Positions 16,082 through 24,299 of a stretch of 31,211 nucleotides of DNA are shown here, piece after piece. The DNA is from Bacteroidota bacterium. GTDB taxonomy: Bacteria > Bacteroidota > Bacteroidia > NS11-12g > UBA955. Location of the stretch: the NCBI GenBank assembly GCA_947450015.1, contig CANFUB010000003.1, positions 1-31,211 of the forward strand, given 5' to 3'. The position numbers and the translations under genes are program-made. Below the pieces are notes generated by a model. It saw nothing but the letters and a program-made list of their open reading frames with translations, was not told where the DNA came from and made no database searches. Each line of letters opens with the position of its first letter. Position 1 is the first letter of the stretch.

Positions 16082-18175
16082 TTAATAAAATTTAAATCTG
16101 AAATCTTTCACATCTTCAGATTTTTTCAATGAATTCAAAATATTTTCATAAATCCTGCCTTTGGTTTCAGAATACAAAGTGCCTTTTCTTGTAGATAGCG
16201 TTGTAGGCAATTGTTGTTTTACCATGCTTTCTACAAATAACACATGCACACCTTCGCGACTTACAAATGGTCCGCTGATAGTGTTCAATTTGCAACCGAA
16301 TAAATAACCAACTAATTTTGGATCGCTACCTGCAAATGGCACAGATGAAGCACCAAAAGTAATTGCATCGATAGGTTGTGCAATTGATTTTACACCCATT
16401 GCAACATCTTCCATTGTTTTGGCATTTGGCAATACTTTATCGAATTGGGCTTTTAATTGTGCAGCTTTCTTTTCGTTTCTTACTAATTTCTCTACCTCTT
16501 CTCTAGCATCATCCAAAGATTTGGTACCTTCTTTTTTAATCTTAGCAATTCTTACAACTACTAAACGATCACTTAGGGTAAATACTTCAGAATAATCACC
16601 AACACTTCTGTCATCATTGTATATCCATCTCACAATTTCTTTAGATTCGGGCATACCCATGATTATATTATCACTTTCTTTGATATCTTTAGCAATCGCT
16701 TTGGCAACACCAGCTTTGGCAGCTACCTTTTCGAAATCGGCTTTATCTGATAATAGATTTGCAAATTCTAATGCTTTATTATAAGTGTTGTCTTGTGTAC
16801 TTTGAAGTGGCTCAATGCCTCTTCTTACTTCGGCAATCTGCACTAATTTGCGCGATTTAGGTGCAACTAATTTAATTACAGAAACCCCGAAAATTGTTTT
16901 GGCACCAACGGCATCACCATTACCCATCCCTTTAATAATTTTATTAATATCGGTAGGTTGTGATGTTTCATTGAACCAACCCATATCGTAAGGATTAATA
17001 ACTTCGCCAATGGTTGATTTCTGATTTAATAAGTCCATCGCATTGTTGCTCGACTTAACTTCAGCAGCAATTCTTTTCGCTTCAACAATAGCATTTAAGG
17101 TATCTTGTTTGGTATTCCCTTTAATTGGCACTTCGCATTTGATAGCGTGAACACTGGTTAATGAATCTTCTTTTATACCCGTTACTTTAAATAAACTGTA
17201 ACCACCCTGGTAGTAGATTGGTCCAAGTACTGAATCTTTCGGAGCGTTCATGATCATACTTGAAATCTCTGCTGGCAATCTTCCTGGCGACTTATATGCA
17301 CCATCATAAGGTGTATTGTTAACAGTTACATAAATTGAATCGTTTTCAGTTAAATTGAAATTAGAAATTTCACGTGCTAAATCTTCTTTAACCGCCAATG
17401 TATCATCCTTTGTTGGTGTTATGTACCAAGAAGCATAATCAATGTCTCTTAGGTTATCTTGCTTGAAATCCTCTTTGTGGTTGTTAATATACTCTTGCAT
17501 TTCGGCATCTGATACCTTGATGTCTTTATCTGGTATTGAAATGAAATTAAGAGATACAATTTTACCTTTTAGATTGGTTGTATTTGTATAATAATCGTCC
17601 TCAACATCGAGTGAAGTTGCATACAAAGACTTTGCAACCAAAGAAGTGTACTTTCTATTTTGGGTTTCTAAGAACACTTGTTTGATCAAACGGTTAATCT
17701 GACCAGTGATTTCAGTATTGTTTTTATTTTGATCGATGATTTTACGCACAATCGTAGGATCGAATTCTGAATTTTGTTGTGAAAAATTCTGTTTAATCAA
17801 TGGGTGTGCATCATTGGTATACAACAATACAGCAGCCTCATCAGTTGGCACAACAATCCCCAATTTTTCGTATTCTTTTTCTATGATACGCTCTTGAATA
17901 AATTGATTCCAAACAACATTGCTTACTTGCGTTTTTGCATTATCGTCTACAATTTGACCAGTGGCTTCGTATTGAGAAAGCATTGCTTTGTATTTGGTAT
18001 CAAATTCATCTAATTTGATTTTCTCACCAGAAATGCTGCCGACCTCGCCTTTTGAACCACCTGAGGTGTATTTGTTATAGTTTGTTATAAAATCGCTGAT
18101 AACAAACAACAATAGGGAAACAAGGATAACTCCTAGAACCCAACCTGAACGTCTTAATTTACTAATTATTGCCAT
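16082..18175 (-). CDS. membrane-anchored peptidyl-prolyl isomerase, PpiD/SurA-like
   Basis: This 697-residue protein has the PpiD layout: a short cytoplasmic N-terminus (MAIISKLRRSGWVLG), one membrane helix (about residues 12-30), a SurA-type chaperone region (EKIKLDEFDTKYKAML onward to about 200), and a central parvulin-like rotamase region. SMIMNAPKDSVLGPIYYQGG and YSLFKVTGIKED are its typical C-terminal parts. A second, more diverged rotamase-like stretch may follow near 600 (FGASSVPFAGSDPKLVGYLF ... GPFVSREGVHVLFVE). Such proteins assist folding of exported proteins in the periplasm, relevant to outer-membrane and T9SS cargo. The catalytic activity of the parvulin region cannot be judged by eye. 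It is a single-gene unit with its own promoter candidate and terminator. Confidence 0.85.
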   Translation of the reverse strand: MAIISKLRRSGWVLGVILVSLLLFVISDFITNYNKYTSGGSKGEVGSISGEKIKLDEFDTKYKAMLSQYEATGQIVDDNAKTQVSNVVWNQFIQERIIEKEYEKLGIVVPTDEAAVLLYTNDAHPLIKQNFSQQNSEFDPTIVRKIIDQNKNNTEITGQINRLIKQVFLETQNRKYTSLVAKSLYATSLDVEDDYYTNTTNLKGKIVSLNFISIPDKDIKVSDAEMQEYINNHKEDFKQDNLRDIDYASWYITPTKDDTLAVKEDLAREISNFNLTENDSIYVTVNNTPYDGAYKSPGRLPAEISSMIMNAPKDSVLGPIYYQGGYSLFKVTGIKEDSLTSVHAIKCEVPIKGNTKQDTLNAIVEAKRIAAEVKSSNNAMDLLNQKSTIGEVINPYDMGWFNETSQPTDINKIIKGMGNGDAVGAKTIFGVSVIKLVAPKSRKLVQIAEVRRGIEPLQSTQDNTYNKALEFANLLSDKADFEKVAAKAGVAKAIAKDIKESDNIIMGMPESKEIVRWIYNDDRSVGDYSEVFTLSDRLVVVRIAKIKKEGTKSLDDAREEVEKLVRNEKKAAQLKAQFDKVLPNAKTMEDVAMGVKSIAQPIDAITFGASSVPFAGSDPKLVGYLFGCKLNTISGPFVSREGVHVLFVESMVKQQLPTTLSTRKGTLYSETKGRIYENILNSLKKSEDVKDFRFKFY

Positions 18176-18197
18176 ATACTTTTTTCAAAAAGAGGTG

Positions 18198-18229
18198 CAA
18201 AATAATACATTTAATGCTGAAAAGACAAA
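18198..18229 (-). promoter_or_regulatory. candidate promoter of the PpiD/SurA-like gene
   Basis: On the minus strand: TTTG, a 20-nt spacer, then TTATTTTG. The -33 element is perfect and the -7 element has one mismatch to TAnnTTTG. It lies 22 nt before the start codon. Confidence 0.5.
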
Positions 18230-18463
18230 TTAGTTTGATAAAATAAATTTTTTGACTTGAAAAATGAACTTTTCATCCAAATTGCGAAAAAGTCAATTAA
18301 TTGGGTTCTCTATGTTCCAAATATAAGGAGCTGCCTGTTATATATTTTACATTTTAATCGAGTACATTTATTGCAATAGCGTTTGTTTTCCAAATTAATC
18401 AAAGCATCTTAATTTATTACTTGAACTTAAAATTTTAATAACAATGAAAAGCAATATTATTTC

Positions 18464-18471
18464 TAATTTTG
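18464..18471 (+). promoter_or_regulatory. candidate -7 promoter box of the conserved acidic protein gene
   Basis: TAATTTTG followed by C, a full match to TAnnTTTG, only 10 nt before the start codon. No TTTG at the -33 spacing. Confidence 0.45.
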
Positions 18472-18481
18472 CAAAGACAAT

Positions 18482-19048
18482 ATGCAGGATATCGAGCCAC
18501 ATTACCATTGGTTACATCTATACAACTCAGAGGAAGATGTGAATTCACCTTTTTATCAAAATGTGCACAGTGAATTTGAGTACAGCAATACAGTTTACAA
18601 TTATCTTATCCATCCGCAATGGGATTCATTTGGCTCGGCCACTTTATACTTGAAAATATTGTACACGGATTACGACAAAGGCTTTTGCATAATTGAATTA
18701 ATTGGCGAATGGAACGATGCGATTAACAATGACATTATGTTATTGAAGCGCGATATTATTGAACTTTTAGAAGAACAAGGCATTGACAAGTTTATTTTGA
18801 TTGGCGAGAATGTTCTAAATTTTCATAGTAGCGATGATTCTTATTATGAAGAATGGTTTGCTGAATTAGAAGATGGCTGGATTGCCTTGGTTAACTTTCG
18901 CGAACATGTGTTGGAAGAATTCAAATACTGTAAAGCAGATTACTATCTAAATTTCGGAGGCGAATTGGATGCATTATCTTGGAGAAAGCATACGCCAATT
19001 CAGCTTTTTAAAAAAGTTGAAGAACTTATTTCGAAGCGTTTAAATTAA
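18482..19048 (+). CDS. conserved acidic Bacteroidota protein, unknown function
   Basis: This 188-residue soluble protein has no signal peptide or membrane helix. It is rich in Asp, Glu, Tyr and Trp. Blocks that look conserved are HYHWLHLYNSEEDVNSPF, YNYLIHPQWDSFGS, ELIGEWNDAINNDIMLLKR and DKFILIGENVLNFHSSDD. I recognise it as a protein widespread in Bacteroidota but know of no assigned function or named domain. The alternating hydrophobic and acidic pattern in the middle suggests an alpha/beta fold. It is transcribed alone, between the divergent PpiD/SurA-like gene and the large secreted protein. The very short leader makes near-leaderless translation possible. Confidence 0.75.
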   Translation: MQDIEPHYHWLHLYNSEEDVNSPFYQNVHSEFEYSNTVYNYLIHPQWDSFGSATLYLKILYTDYDKGFCIIELIGEWNDAINNDIMLLKRDIIELLEEQGIDKFILIGENVLNFHSSDDSYYEEWFAELEDGWIALVNFREHVLEEFKYCKADYYLNFGGELDALSWRKHTPIQLFKKVEELISKRLN

Positions 19049-19157
19049 AGTTAACCTGCATTTCTTCTCAGTCGTTGAGCTAAATATTTGTTTCAACAAA
19101 TAATGTCATATTTATGTCAAATTCAAAGGGTTAATTAACTCTTCCTCTCTATTTTAC

Positions 19158-19165
19158 TAAATTTG
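19158..19165 (+). promoter_or_regulatory. candidate -7 promoter box of the T9SS cargo gene
   Basis: TAAATTTG is a full TAnnTTTG match ending only 6 nt before the start codon at 19172, which would make the mRNA almost leaderless. No -33 TTTG at the expected spacing. Confidence 0.4.
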
Positions 19166-19171
19166 TAGCTT

Positions 19172-21733
19172 ATGAATAAAACATACATACGCAATATTTT
19201 TATCTCTCTAGTTTTTTTAATTACGCTTACAAGCTCCATTATGAATATTTCTGGTCCTTCTGCTGCCCTCACAGGCGCACCAATTACAGGATCGACCAAT
19301 GAATCGAATTGCACTAATTGCCACAGCGGCACTTTTATAACCAGTGGCAATAGCAATTTGAATAAGATCTTTTTGAATGGCAATTTTCAAGGTGGAGGTT
19401 ATATTCCTGATTCTACCTATACCATGTCTTTGAGTTTTAAGCAAGCTGGTATTTCGCGATATGGCTTTCAAATCACATGTATTAGCTCAACAACCAATGC
19501 CCCTGTTGGCACATTAGCAATCATTACAGGTAACAACCGCGCTCAAAAAGCAACCGCTACTGTTGGTGGCAATACCCGTCAATACATTTTACATACCAAT
19601 GCTGGTACAGATACCATTAAAAAAGATAGTACGCGTTGGATCTTTACATGGAAAGCGCCAAGTTCTAATGTTGGCAAGGTTAAATTCTATGCAGCCGTTG
19701 TTGCCTCAAATAGCAGTGGAAGCGATGCTGGCGATATTGTTTATGGCAAATCATTTGAAATCAGTCCTTCAAGTTTATTGGTTACAGCCGACGCCTATAG
19801 TGTAGACAGTGTCGTATGCGCCAATAACAATGCGCAAATGACAGGCAAAGGAAATGGCTCGCCAACGACTTGGAATTGGAAATTTACTGGTGCTGTGCCA
19901 CTTACTAGTACCTTGCAAAATCCAGTAGTGAAATTTACAGCCACTGGTACCCAATTGGCCATTTTAACAACAAAGAACGCCTATGGCACTAGTACACCCG
20001 ATACACTTAAAGTAACAGTTAAACCTTCTCCATCTGCTACCATTTCAAATGGCACAGCCGGCACTATTTGTAAAGGCGACTCCGTTTTACTGACTGCCAA
20101 TCCAGGTACTGGTGTTACCTATAAATGGAGTTTAAACAACAAAACCAGCCGAACCATTTTTGTAAAAGATACAGGAAGCTATAGTGTTACGGTTACTGCT
20201 AATAGCAATGGATGTGCCATTACGCCTAATCCATTTAAATTGGGTTGGTACGCTAAACCGACCATTGCGCTAACCAAGACACTTTCGAAGGATAGCTTTT
20301 GCGGACAGATTAATGAAACATTTACGGCAAGTGGTTTGAACATTGATACAGTGGATTGGTATGTTAACAATGTCTTGTATGCAAAAACCAAAACCTTGAG
20401 TTTAACGCTTACTAGTAGTAGCAATCTTAGCATATATGCAATTGCTAGAAGTATTAACAATTGCAAAAGTATTCCGAGTAATACCTTTAGTTTAAAAGTG
20501 GTTAGAAAAATAAATGCTTATAACTTCAGTGCAACTAAAACGACAAGTAATATTAATTTGAAATGGCTCCTTTATCCGGGCATCGATTCTGTTCAGTACA
20601 GTTTGAATGGCATTAATTTTAAACGCAGTATTAAAGATACATCACTTGCACTTAATGGCCTTAACCCTTCTACCTTTTACAACATTACAATCCGCAGTTT
20701 CCAAAAGAACCTCTGTCAATTTTCTGATACTGTTATCAGTGTAAGAACCAATAATTGCTCAAACATTACTTATAATGTTGCACTCAATTCTAGAATTTGC
20801 AAAGGCGAATCGATAAAGGCTGAAGTTAGAAATTTACCAAAATCGAAAGTGAGTATTTCTTTCAATGGTGGTGCATTTGCTAAGGACACTTCCTATACTT
20901 TTAATCCAACTAAAAGCGACTCATTGCAAATTTTGATCAAGGACAGTTTAAGTTTATCGTGTCCAGATATTAAAGAAAAGCCTGCATACATCGTTGATAC
21001 TTTCCCTAGCGACAATGGTATTTATTCTTACAATGCAAGTTCGTGCAAAAACACTTTTCAATACGCCATTAATCCTTTGTATCAGAACTACAGTTTTTAT
21101 AAAAACAATGTGCTAATGAGTTCGGGCACTAGCAATCAATACAATTACACAGGACTGGTAACTGGCGATAAATTAGAGGCCAAAGTTGGCATCAATACCT
21201 GTTCTAAAACAATTGGCACTGTTAACTTTTCAATCAACCAACCAGCCAATGCCAATTTTACTTTCTTGCGCAATTGGAAAACCTATACATTTAGTCCGGC
21301 CGATACCGAAATGCTGAACTATAAATGGTATATTAACGACACACTAAAAAGCACCAATAAGTATTTTGTTCAGGACATGAGTGCATATAACAACAAAACA
21401 GCTGTCATTGCATTGGCAACCAACAATTTTCAAACTTGTACTGATAGTACTTTCCAAACAATTAACTTCCCTAATTTCTTGAAGGTGGCCGACATCAATA
21501 ATTACCAATTAAACATCTATCCTAATCCGTTCAACGAACAATTAGAAATTAGCACCAACCTAGAAAATTATCAGTTAATAGTGTTTGATAACTTAGGAAG
21601 AACGCTCTTAAATTTAAACAATTTGAACAACAATCAAACCATCGATGCTAGCGCATGGAGCAAAGGTTTGTACCACATTGTATTGAGCAATGAATATTTG
21701 ACCCTCGACCGCAAATTGGTAAAGGTTCAATAG
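19172..21733 (+). CDS. T9SS-secreted multidomain protein with CxxCH motif and type A sorting domain
   Basis: This 853-residue protein has an N-terminal signal peptide (about residues 1-30), then GAPITGSTNESNCTNCHSG with a heme-c-type CTNCH at 47-51. A Reelin-like/choice-of-anchor V domain follows (about 55-200). The middle has a PKD-like domain (about 206-290, WNWKF and PVVKFTATG) and an Ig-like domain (about 292-365, ICKGDSVLLTA and YKWS), then further beta-rich repeats. The C-terminal 74 residues (780-853, LNIYPNPFNEQLEI to KGLYHIVLS and RKLVKVQ) are a type A T9SS sorting domain, cleaved on export in known cases. It would be exported by Sec and then by the T9SS encoded in this window. Whether heme binds is untested. 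Ligand or substrate unknown; an adhesin or surface redox role is possible. Confidence 0.88.
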   Translation: MNKTYIRNIFISLVFLITLTSSIMNISGPSAALTGAPITGSTNESNCTNCHSGTFITSGNSNLNKIFLNGNFQGGGYIPDSTYTMSLSFKQAGISRYGFQITCISSTTNAPVGTLAIITGNNRAQKATATVGGNTRQYILHTNAGTDTIKKDSTRWIFTWKAPSSNVGKVKFYAAVVASNSSGSDAGDIVYGKSFEISPSSLLVTADAYSVDSVVCANNNAQMTGKGNGSPTTWNWKFTGAVPLTSTLQNPVVKFTATGTQLAILTTKNAYGTSTPDTLKVTVKPSPSATISNGTAGTICKGDSVLLTANPGTGVTYKWSLNNKTSRTIFVKDTGSYSVTVTANSNGCAITPNPFKLGWYAKPTIALTKTLSKDSFCGQINETFTASGLNIDTVDWYVNNVLYAKTKTLSLTLTSSSNLSIYAIARSINNCKSIPSNTFSLKVVRKINAYNFSATKTTSNINLKWLLYPGIDSVQYSLNGINFKRSIKDTSLALNGLNPSTFYNITIRSFQKNLCQFSDTVISVRTNNCSNITYNVALNSRICKGESIKAEVRNLPKSKVSISFNGGAFAKDTSYTFNPTKSDSLQILIKDSLSLSCPDIKEKPAYIVDTFPSDNGIYSYNASSCKNTFQYAINPLYQNYSFYKNNVLMSSGTSNQYNYTGLVTGDKLEAKVGINTCSKTIGTVNFSINQPANANFTFLRNWKTYTFSPADTEMLNYKWYINDTLKSTNKYFVQDMSAYNNKTAVIALATNNFQTCTDSTFQTINFPNFLKVADINNYQLNIYPNPFNEQLEISTNLENYQLIVFDNLGRTLLNLNNLNNNQTIDASAWSKGLYHIVLSNEYLTLDRKLVKVQ

Positions 21734-21792
21734 TTATATGAAGTAATTATGTCTGAAGGCTTAGACCAATAGCGACATTCATAATATTTTAC

Positions 21793-21800
21793 TATGTTTG
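21793..21800 (+). promoter_or_regulatory. candidate -7 promoter box of the DUF3822-rsmD-coaD operon
   Basis: TATGTTTG followed by C, a full match to TAnnTTTG, about 68 nt before the ATG at 21869. No -33 TTTG at the usual spacing. Confidence 0.45.
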
Positions 21801-21868
21801 CATTTAATATCATCCGCAACTTTTATATGAACAAATAAAAGTTGTGGGTGCTTATTAGCAACATCGCC

Positions 21869-22600
21869 ATGCAAGAGATTTCGAACAAACAACATTTATT
21901 AGCCGAACATTATTCCGAGAAAGATTTGGTTCCTTCGCTCAGCGATTTATATGTTTCGCATTATTCGGATTGTGCTGTTTTAGTTGTTTTTAGTTCGCGT
22001 GACAAAAATTTATTGGCCTACAAAATCACCAATCCTGTTGATCAACTTGCAATGGTTGAACCTTGGATGAAGACCGATTTCAATCAAATCATCACTGTTA
22101 GTTTTACAACTGATTTTTTTGTTACCCCAGCAGCTTTTGCGGCCAATGCCTATAACCATCAAAAATTAAGTGGTCAAGTAATGGTAGACTTTGAAGACGC
22201 TAACCCAAGCGCCACGTTGCACTACCTAAATGGGCTTATTACATTTCATCTTTTAAAGAAACAGGCAAGTCAATTGTACCTCTATAGAACAGGCAATCAA
22301 TACAGCATTCTTTTAATGAATTTCGATCAATGTTTGTTGGCCAATACTTATCAATGCGATAACGAAACAGAGGTATTGTATTTTCTATTAAACGCTTTGC
22401 AAATAAGTGATTTATTGCCTTCGGACGCTACCTTAAATATAGACTATAGCATTTTAAAACAAACTGAAATGGTGAAATTTTTAAGTCCCCATTTTTCTAA
22501 AACTATTGTTTTAAATTATGCATTTGAGCATGTGAATCCTGCTGTTCCTGATTTGCAAGAAAAGTTATTTGCGTGTTACGCGGCCTCTTTATGCGCATAA
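21869..22600 (+). CDS. DUF3822 family protein
   Basis: This 243-residue protein starts at the ATG at 21869 (MQEISNKQHLLAEHYS). A TTG at 21842 could extend it by 9 residues. It has no signal peptide or membrane helix. I recognise the DUF3822 layout: an N-terminal half with LSDLYVSHYSDCAVLVVFSS and a C-terminal half with NFDQCLLANTYQCDNETEVLYFLLNALQ. The two halves look like an actin/ASKHA-type duplicated fold, which is a family-level suggestion and was not tested here. Function unknown. It is regularly found upstream of rsmD in Bacteroidota, and here its end overlaps the rsmD start by 10 nt, so they are cotranscribed and probably translationally coupled. Confidence 0.82.
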   Translation: MQEISNKQHLLAEHYSEKDLVPSLSDLYVSHYSDCAVLVVFSSRDKNLLAYKITNPVDQLAMVEPWMKTDFNQIITVSFTTDFFVTPAAFAANAYNHQKLSGQVMVDFEDANPSATLHYLNGLITFHLLKKQASQLYLYRTGNQYSILLMNFDQCLLANTYQCDNETEVLYFLLNALQISDLLPSDATLNIDYSILKQTEMVKFLSPHFSKTIVLNYAFEHVNPAVPDLQEKLFACYAASLCA

Positions 22601-23151
22601 TAGCAGGCATATACAAGGGCTATCAATTTAAAACATACGGTGGTAATAATACACGCCCAACCACAGATTTAGCGAAGGAAAGTTTATTCAATTCCTTGCA
22701 TCAGCTCTATCCGATTGAAGGCAGTAAGGTGCTCGACTTATTTGCAGGCACTGGCAATATAGGTTTAGAGTTTTTGTCGCGAGGAGCCGAATCATTAATC
22801 AGTATTGATGCCAATCATGCCAATATTGAGTTCATGAAAAAAATAAAAAACGAACTTGAAATTAAACATTGGCAAATTACGAAATGGGATGCTTTAAAAT
22901 TCAGTAAGCAATTAAGTGAAGTGCCTGATATTATTTTTGCCGACCCGCCTTATGATTTTGTTCAACTGCATCAATTGGTTGATATTATTACGAAGGCCGA
23001 GTGGTTTGTCAATAACAATCGTTTATTTATTCTCGAGCATTCAGATAAACTTATTTTTGATTCGCCAACTTTGTTTTTAAAAAAACAATACGGCAATACT
23101 TGCTTTAGTTTTTTTAATTGGACCGCCGCTAAAGAAAAAACAAATTCTTAA
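22591..23151 (+). CDS. rsmD: 16S rRNA (guanine(966)-N(2))-methyltransferase RsmD
   Basis: This 186-residue SAM-dependent methyltransferase modifies G966 of 16S rRNA in the small subunit. The N-terminus MRIIAGIYKGYQF fixes the start at 22591; a frame 6 residues longer exists but does not fit the family. Motifs are the substrate-side RPTTDLAKESLFN, the SAM site VLDLFAGTGNIGLEFLSRGA, and the catalytic DPPY in IIFADPPYDF. Length is normal. The start overlaps the end of the DUF3822 gene, and coaD follows after 38 nt. Confidence 0.95.
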   Translation: MRIIAGIYKGYQFKTYGGNNTRPTTDLAKESLFNSLHQLYPIEGSKVLDLFAGTGNIGLEFLSRGAESLISIDANHANIEFMKKIKNELEIKHWQITKWDALKFSKQLSEVPDIIFADPPYDFVQLHQLVDIITKAEWFVNNNRLFILEHSDKLIFDSPTLFLKKQYGNTCFSFFNWTAAKEKTNS

Positions 23152-23189
23152 TTTTTAATAGTAATATTGTATTGAATAACTCAATTCAA

Positions 23190-23648
23190 ATGGAAAAAAT
23201 CGCATTATTCCCAGGTTCATTCGACCCTATTACCAAAGGGCATGTTGACATTGTAGAGAAAGGTTTACAGATGTTCGATAAAATTATTATTGCTATTGGT
23301 AGCAATGCAAAAAAAACGAATTTATTTACTTTGGAACAACGCATGGAATGGATTCGAAAAATATTTAGCAATGAGCCGAGGGTAGAGGTAAAAGCCTATA
23401 CAGGCTTAACGGTAAATTATTGCAATGAAGTTGGTGCGCATTTTATATTAAGAGGCTTGCGTTCAGCGGGCGACTTTGAGTATGAACAACAAATAGCTTT
23501 CGCGAATAAAGAATTGGTGGAGAATGTTGAGACCGTTTTCCTTTTATCAAGTCCATATTATACCAATATTAGCAGCACCATTGTAAGAGACATTATCATT
23601 AACAAGGGTAACTACAGCAAGTTTGTACCCGAAGGAATTGTATTTTAG
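23190..23648 (+). CDS. coaD: pantetheine-phosphate adenylyltransferase
   Basis: This 152-residue enzyme transfers AMP from ATP to 4'-phosphopantetheine, the penultimate step of CoA synthesis. The start at 23190 gives MEKIALFPGSFDPITKGH with the nucleotidyltransferase T/HxGH motif. A TTG at 23172 would add 6 residues that do not belong to the family. Other family blocks are LRGLRSAGDFEYEQQIAFAN and ISSTIVRDII. It is the last gene of the DUF3822-rsmD-coaD unit. Its TAG stop overlaps the convergent Nudix gene's stop by 4 nt, so no terminator lies between them. Confidence 0.96.
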   Translation: MEKIALFPGSFDPITKGHVDIVEKGLQMFDKIIIAIGSNAKKTNLFTLEQRMEWIRKIFSNEPRVEVKAYTGLTVNYCNEVGAHFILRGLRSAGDFEYEQQIAFANKELVENVETVFLLSSPYYTNISSTIVRDIIINKGNYSKFVPEGIVF

Positions 23649-24295
23649 AACAAGTGCGCTTGTTTAGATACTTTTGGAAATTCTATTTTTTCAATAAGTG
23701 TTTTAATAGAATCATAAGTTTCGAAATCAGGCTGCTTTAAAAAAGCTTTATCGACCCATCTTACTTCGGTAATATCTTCCTCCAATTGAGGTGTAACGTC
23801 TATGTTTCCCCACGCTATCATTTTGTACCAAGCCGTTTTTTTCAAAATCCAACGGCCCTTCAAAAAATAGACATGGTAGGTATTGTCAATTTTATCGAGC
23901 AGGCCTAAAAAATGAAGGCCGCATTCCTCGTGTACCTCGCGCAGGGCTGCCATTCTTTGGGCTTCGCCTTTTTCTATTTTTCCTTTTGGTAAATCCCAAA
24001 GTCCCAAACGTTTGATCAATAGTAACTGGCCGAGTTCATTAAATACAATACCACCAGCAGCTTTAATTAATTTAAATTGTTTTTTCAACACCTCATATAG
24101 CTTTAAAGAAGCATCGGTCTCGAATCCCAAATAACGGTCTTTAAGCGCAGTGCCGCTCGTTATTTTGGCAATAAGATCTTTCAATTCGGTAGCTGGAAAC
24201 AGTACCACCTTTTCTTTCTGTTGTTTTAGAAAAGCACTATTGCCGATAAATAGTGTATAGTGGTTAATAAATATTTTATAGTTTTGCTGACCCAT
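23645..24295 (-). CDS. Nudix hydrolase
   Basis: This 216-residue protein has a perfect Nudix box (GX5EX7REUXEEXGU) beginning GKIEKGE and ending REVHEECGL, at roughly residues 123-145. It is preceded by LGLWDLPKGK. I place the start at 24295 (MGQQNYKIFINHYTLF). A frame reaching to 24421 would run 126 nt through the start of pyrE and is not believable. The N-terminal 90 residues hold a separate alpha/beta region with no named domain. It hydrolyses some nucleoside diphosphate linked to another moiety; the substrate cannot be told. It is divergent from pyrE with only 4 nt between start codons and convergent with coaD with a 4-nt overlap. Confidence 0.9.
   Translation of the reverse strand: MGQQNYKIFINHYTLFIGNSAFLKQQKEKVVLFPATELKDLIAKITSGTALKDRYLGFETDASLKLYEVLKKQFKLIKAAGGIVFNELGQLLLIKRLGLWDLPKGKIEKGEAQRMAALREVHEECGLHFLGLLDKIDNTYHVYFLKGRWILKKTAWYKMIAWGNIDVTPQLEEDITEVRWVDKAFLKQPDFETYDSIKTLIEKIEFPKVSKQAHLF
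24279..24286 (+). promoter_or_regulatory. candidate -7 promoter box of pyrE
   Basis: TAGTTTTG followed by C, a full TAnnTTTG match, lying inside the first codons of the divergent Nudix gene and 13 nt before the pyrE ATG. No -33 TTTG at the usual spacing. Confidence 0.45.
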
Positions 24296-24299
24296 AATT

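Larger units (their letters stand above)
18176..18481. other. 306-nt intergenic region between divergent genes
   Basis: No gene seen. It holds the minus-strand promoter of the PpiD/SurA-like gene, a plus-strand -7 box at 18464-18471, and a loose inverted repeat TTGACTT (18252-18258)/AAGTCAA (18290-18296) of unknown meaning. Confidence 0.6.

Noticed and set aside
19172..21733. Repeated short motifs in the T9SS cargo gene as a possible DNA repeat array
   Set aside because: The similarity is at the level of beta-rich protein domains; no repeated DNA units of fixed length were seen.
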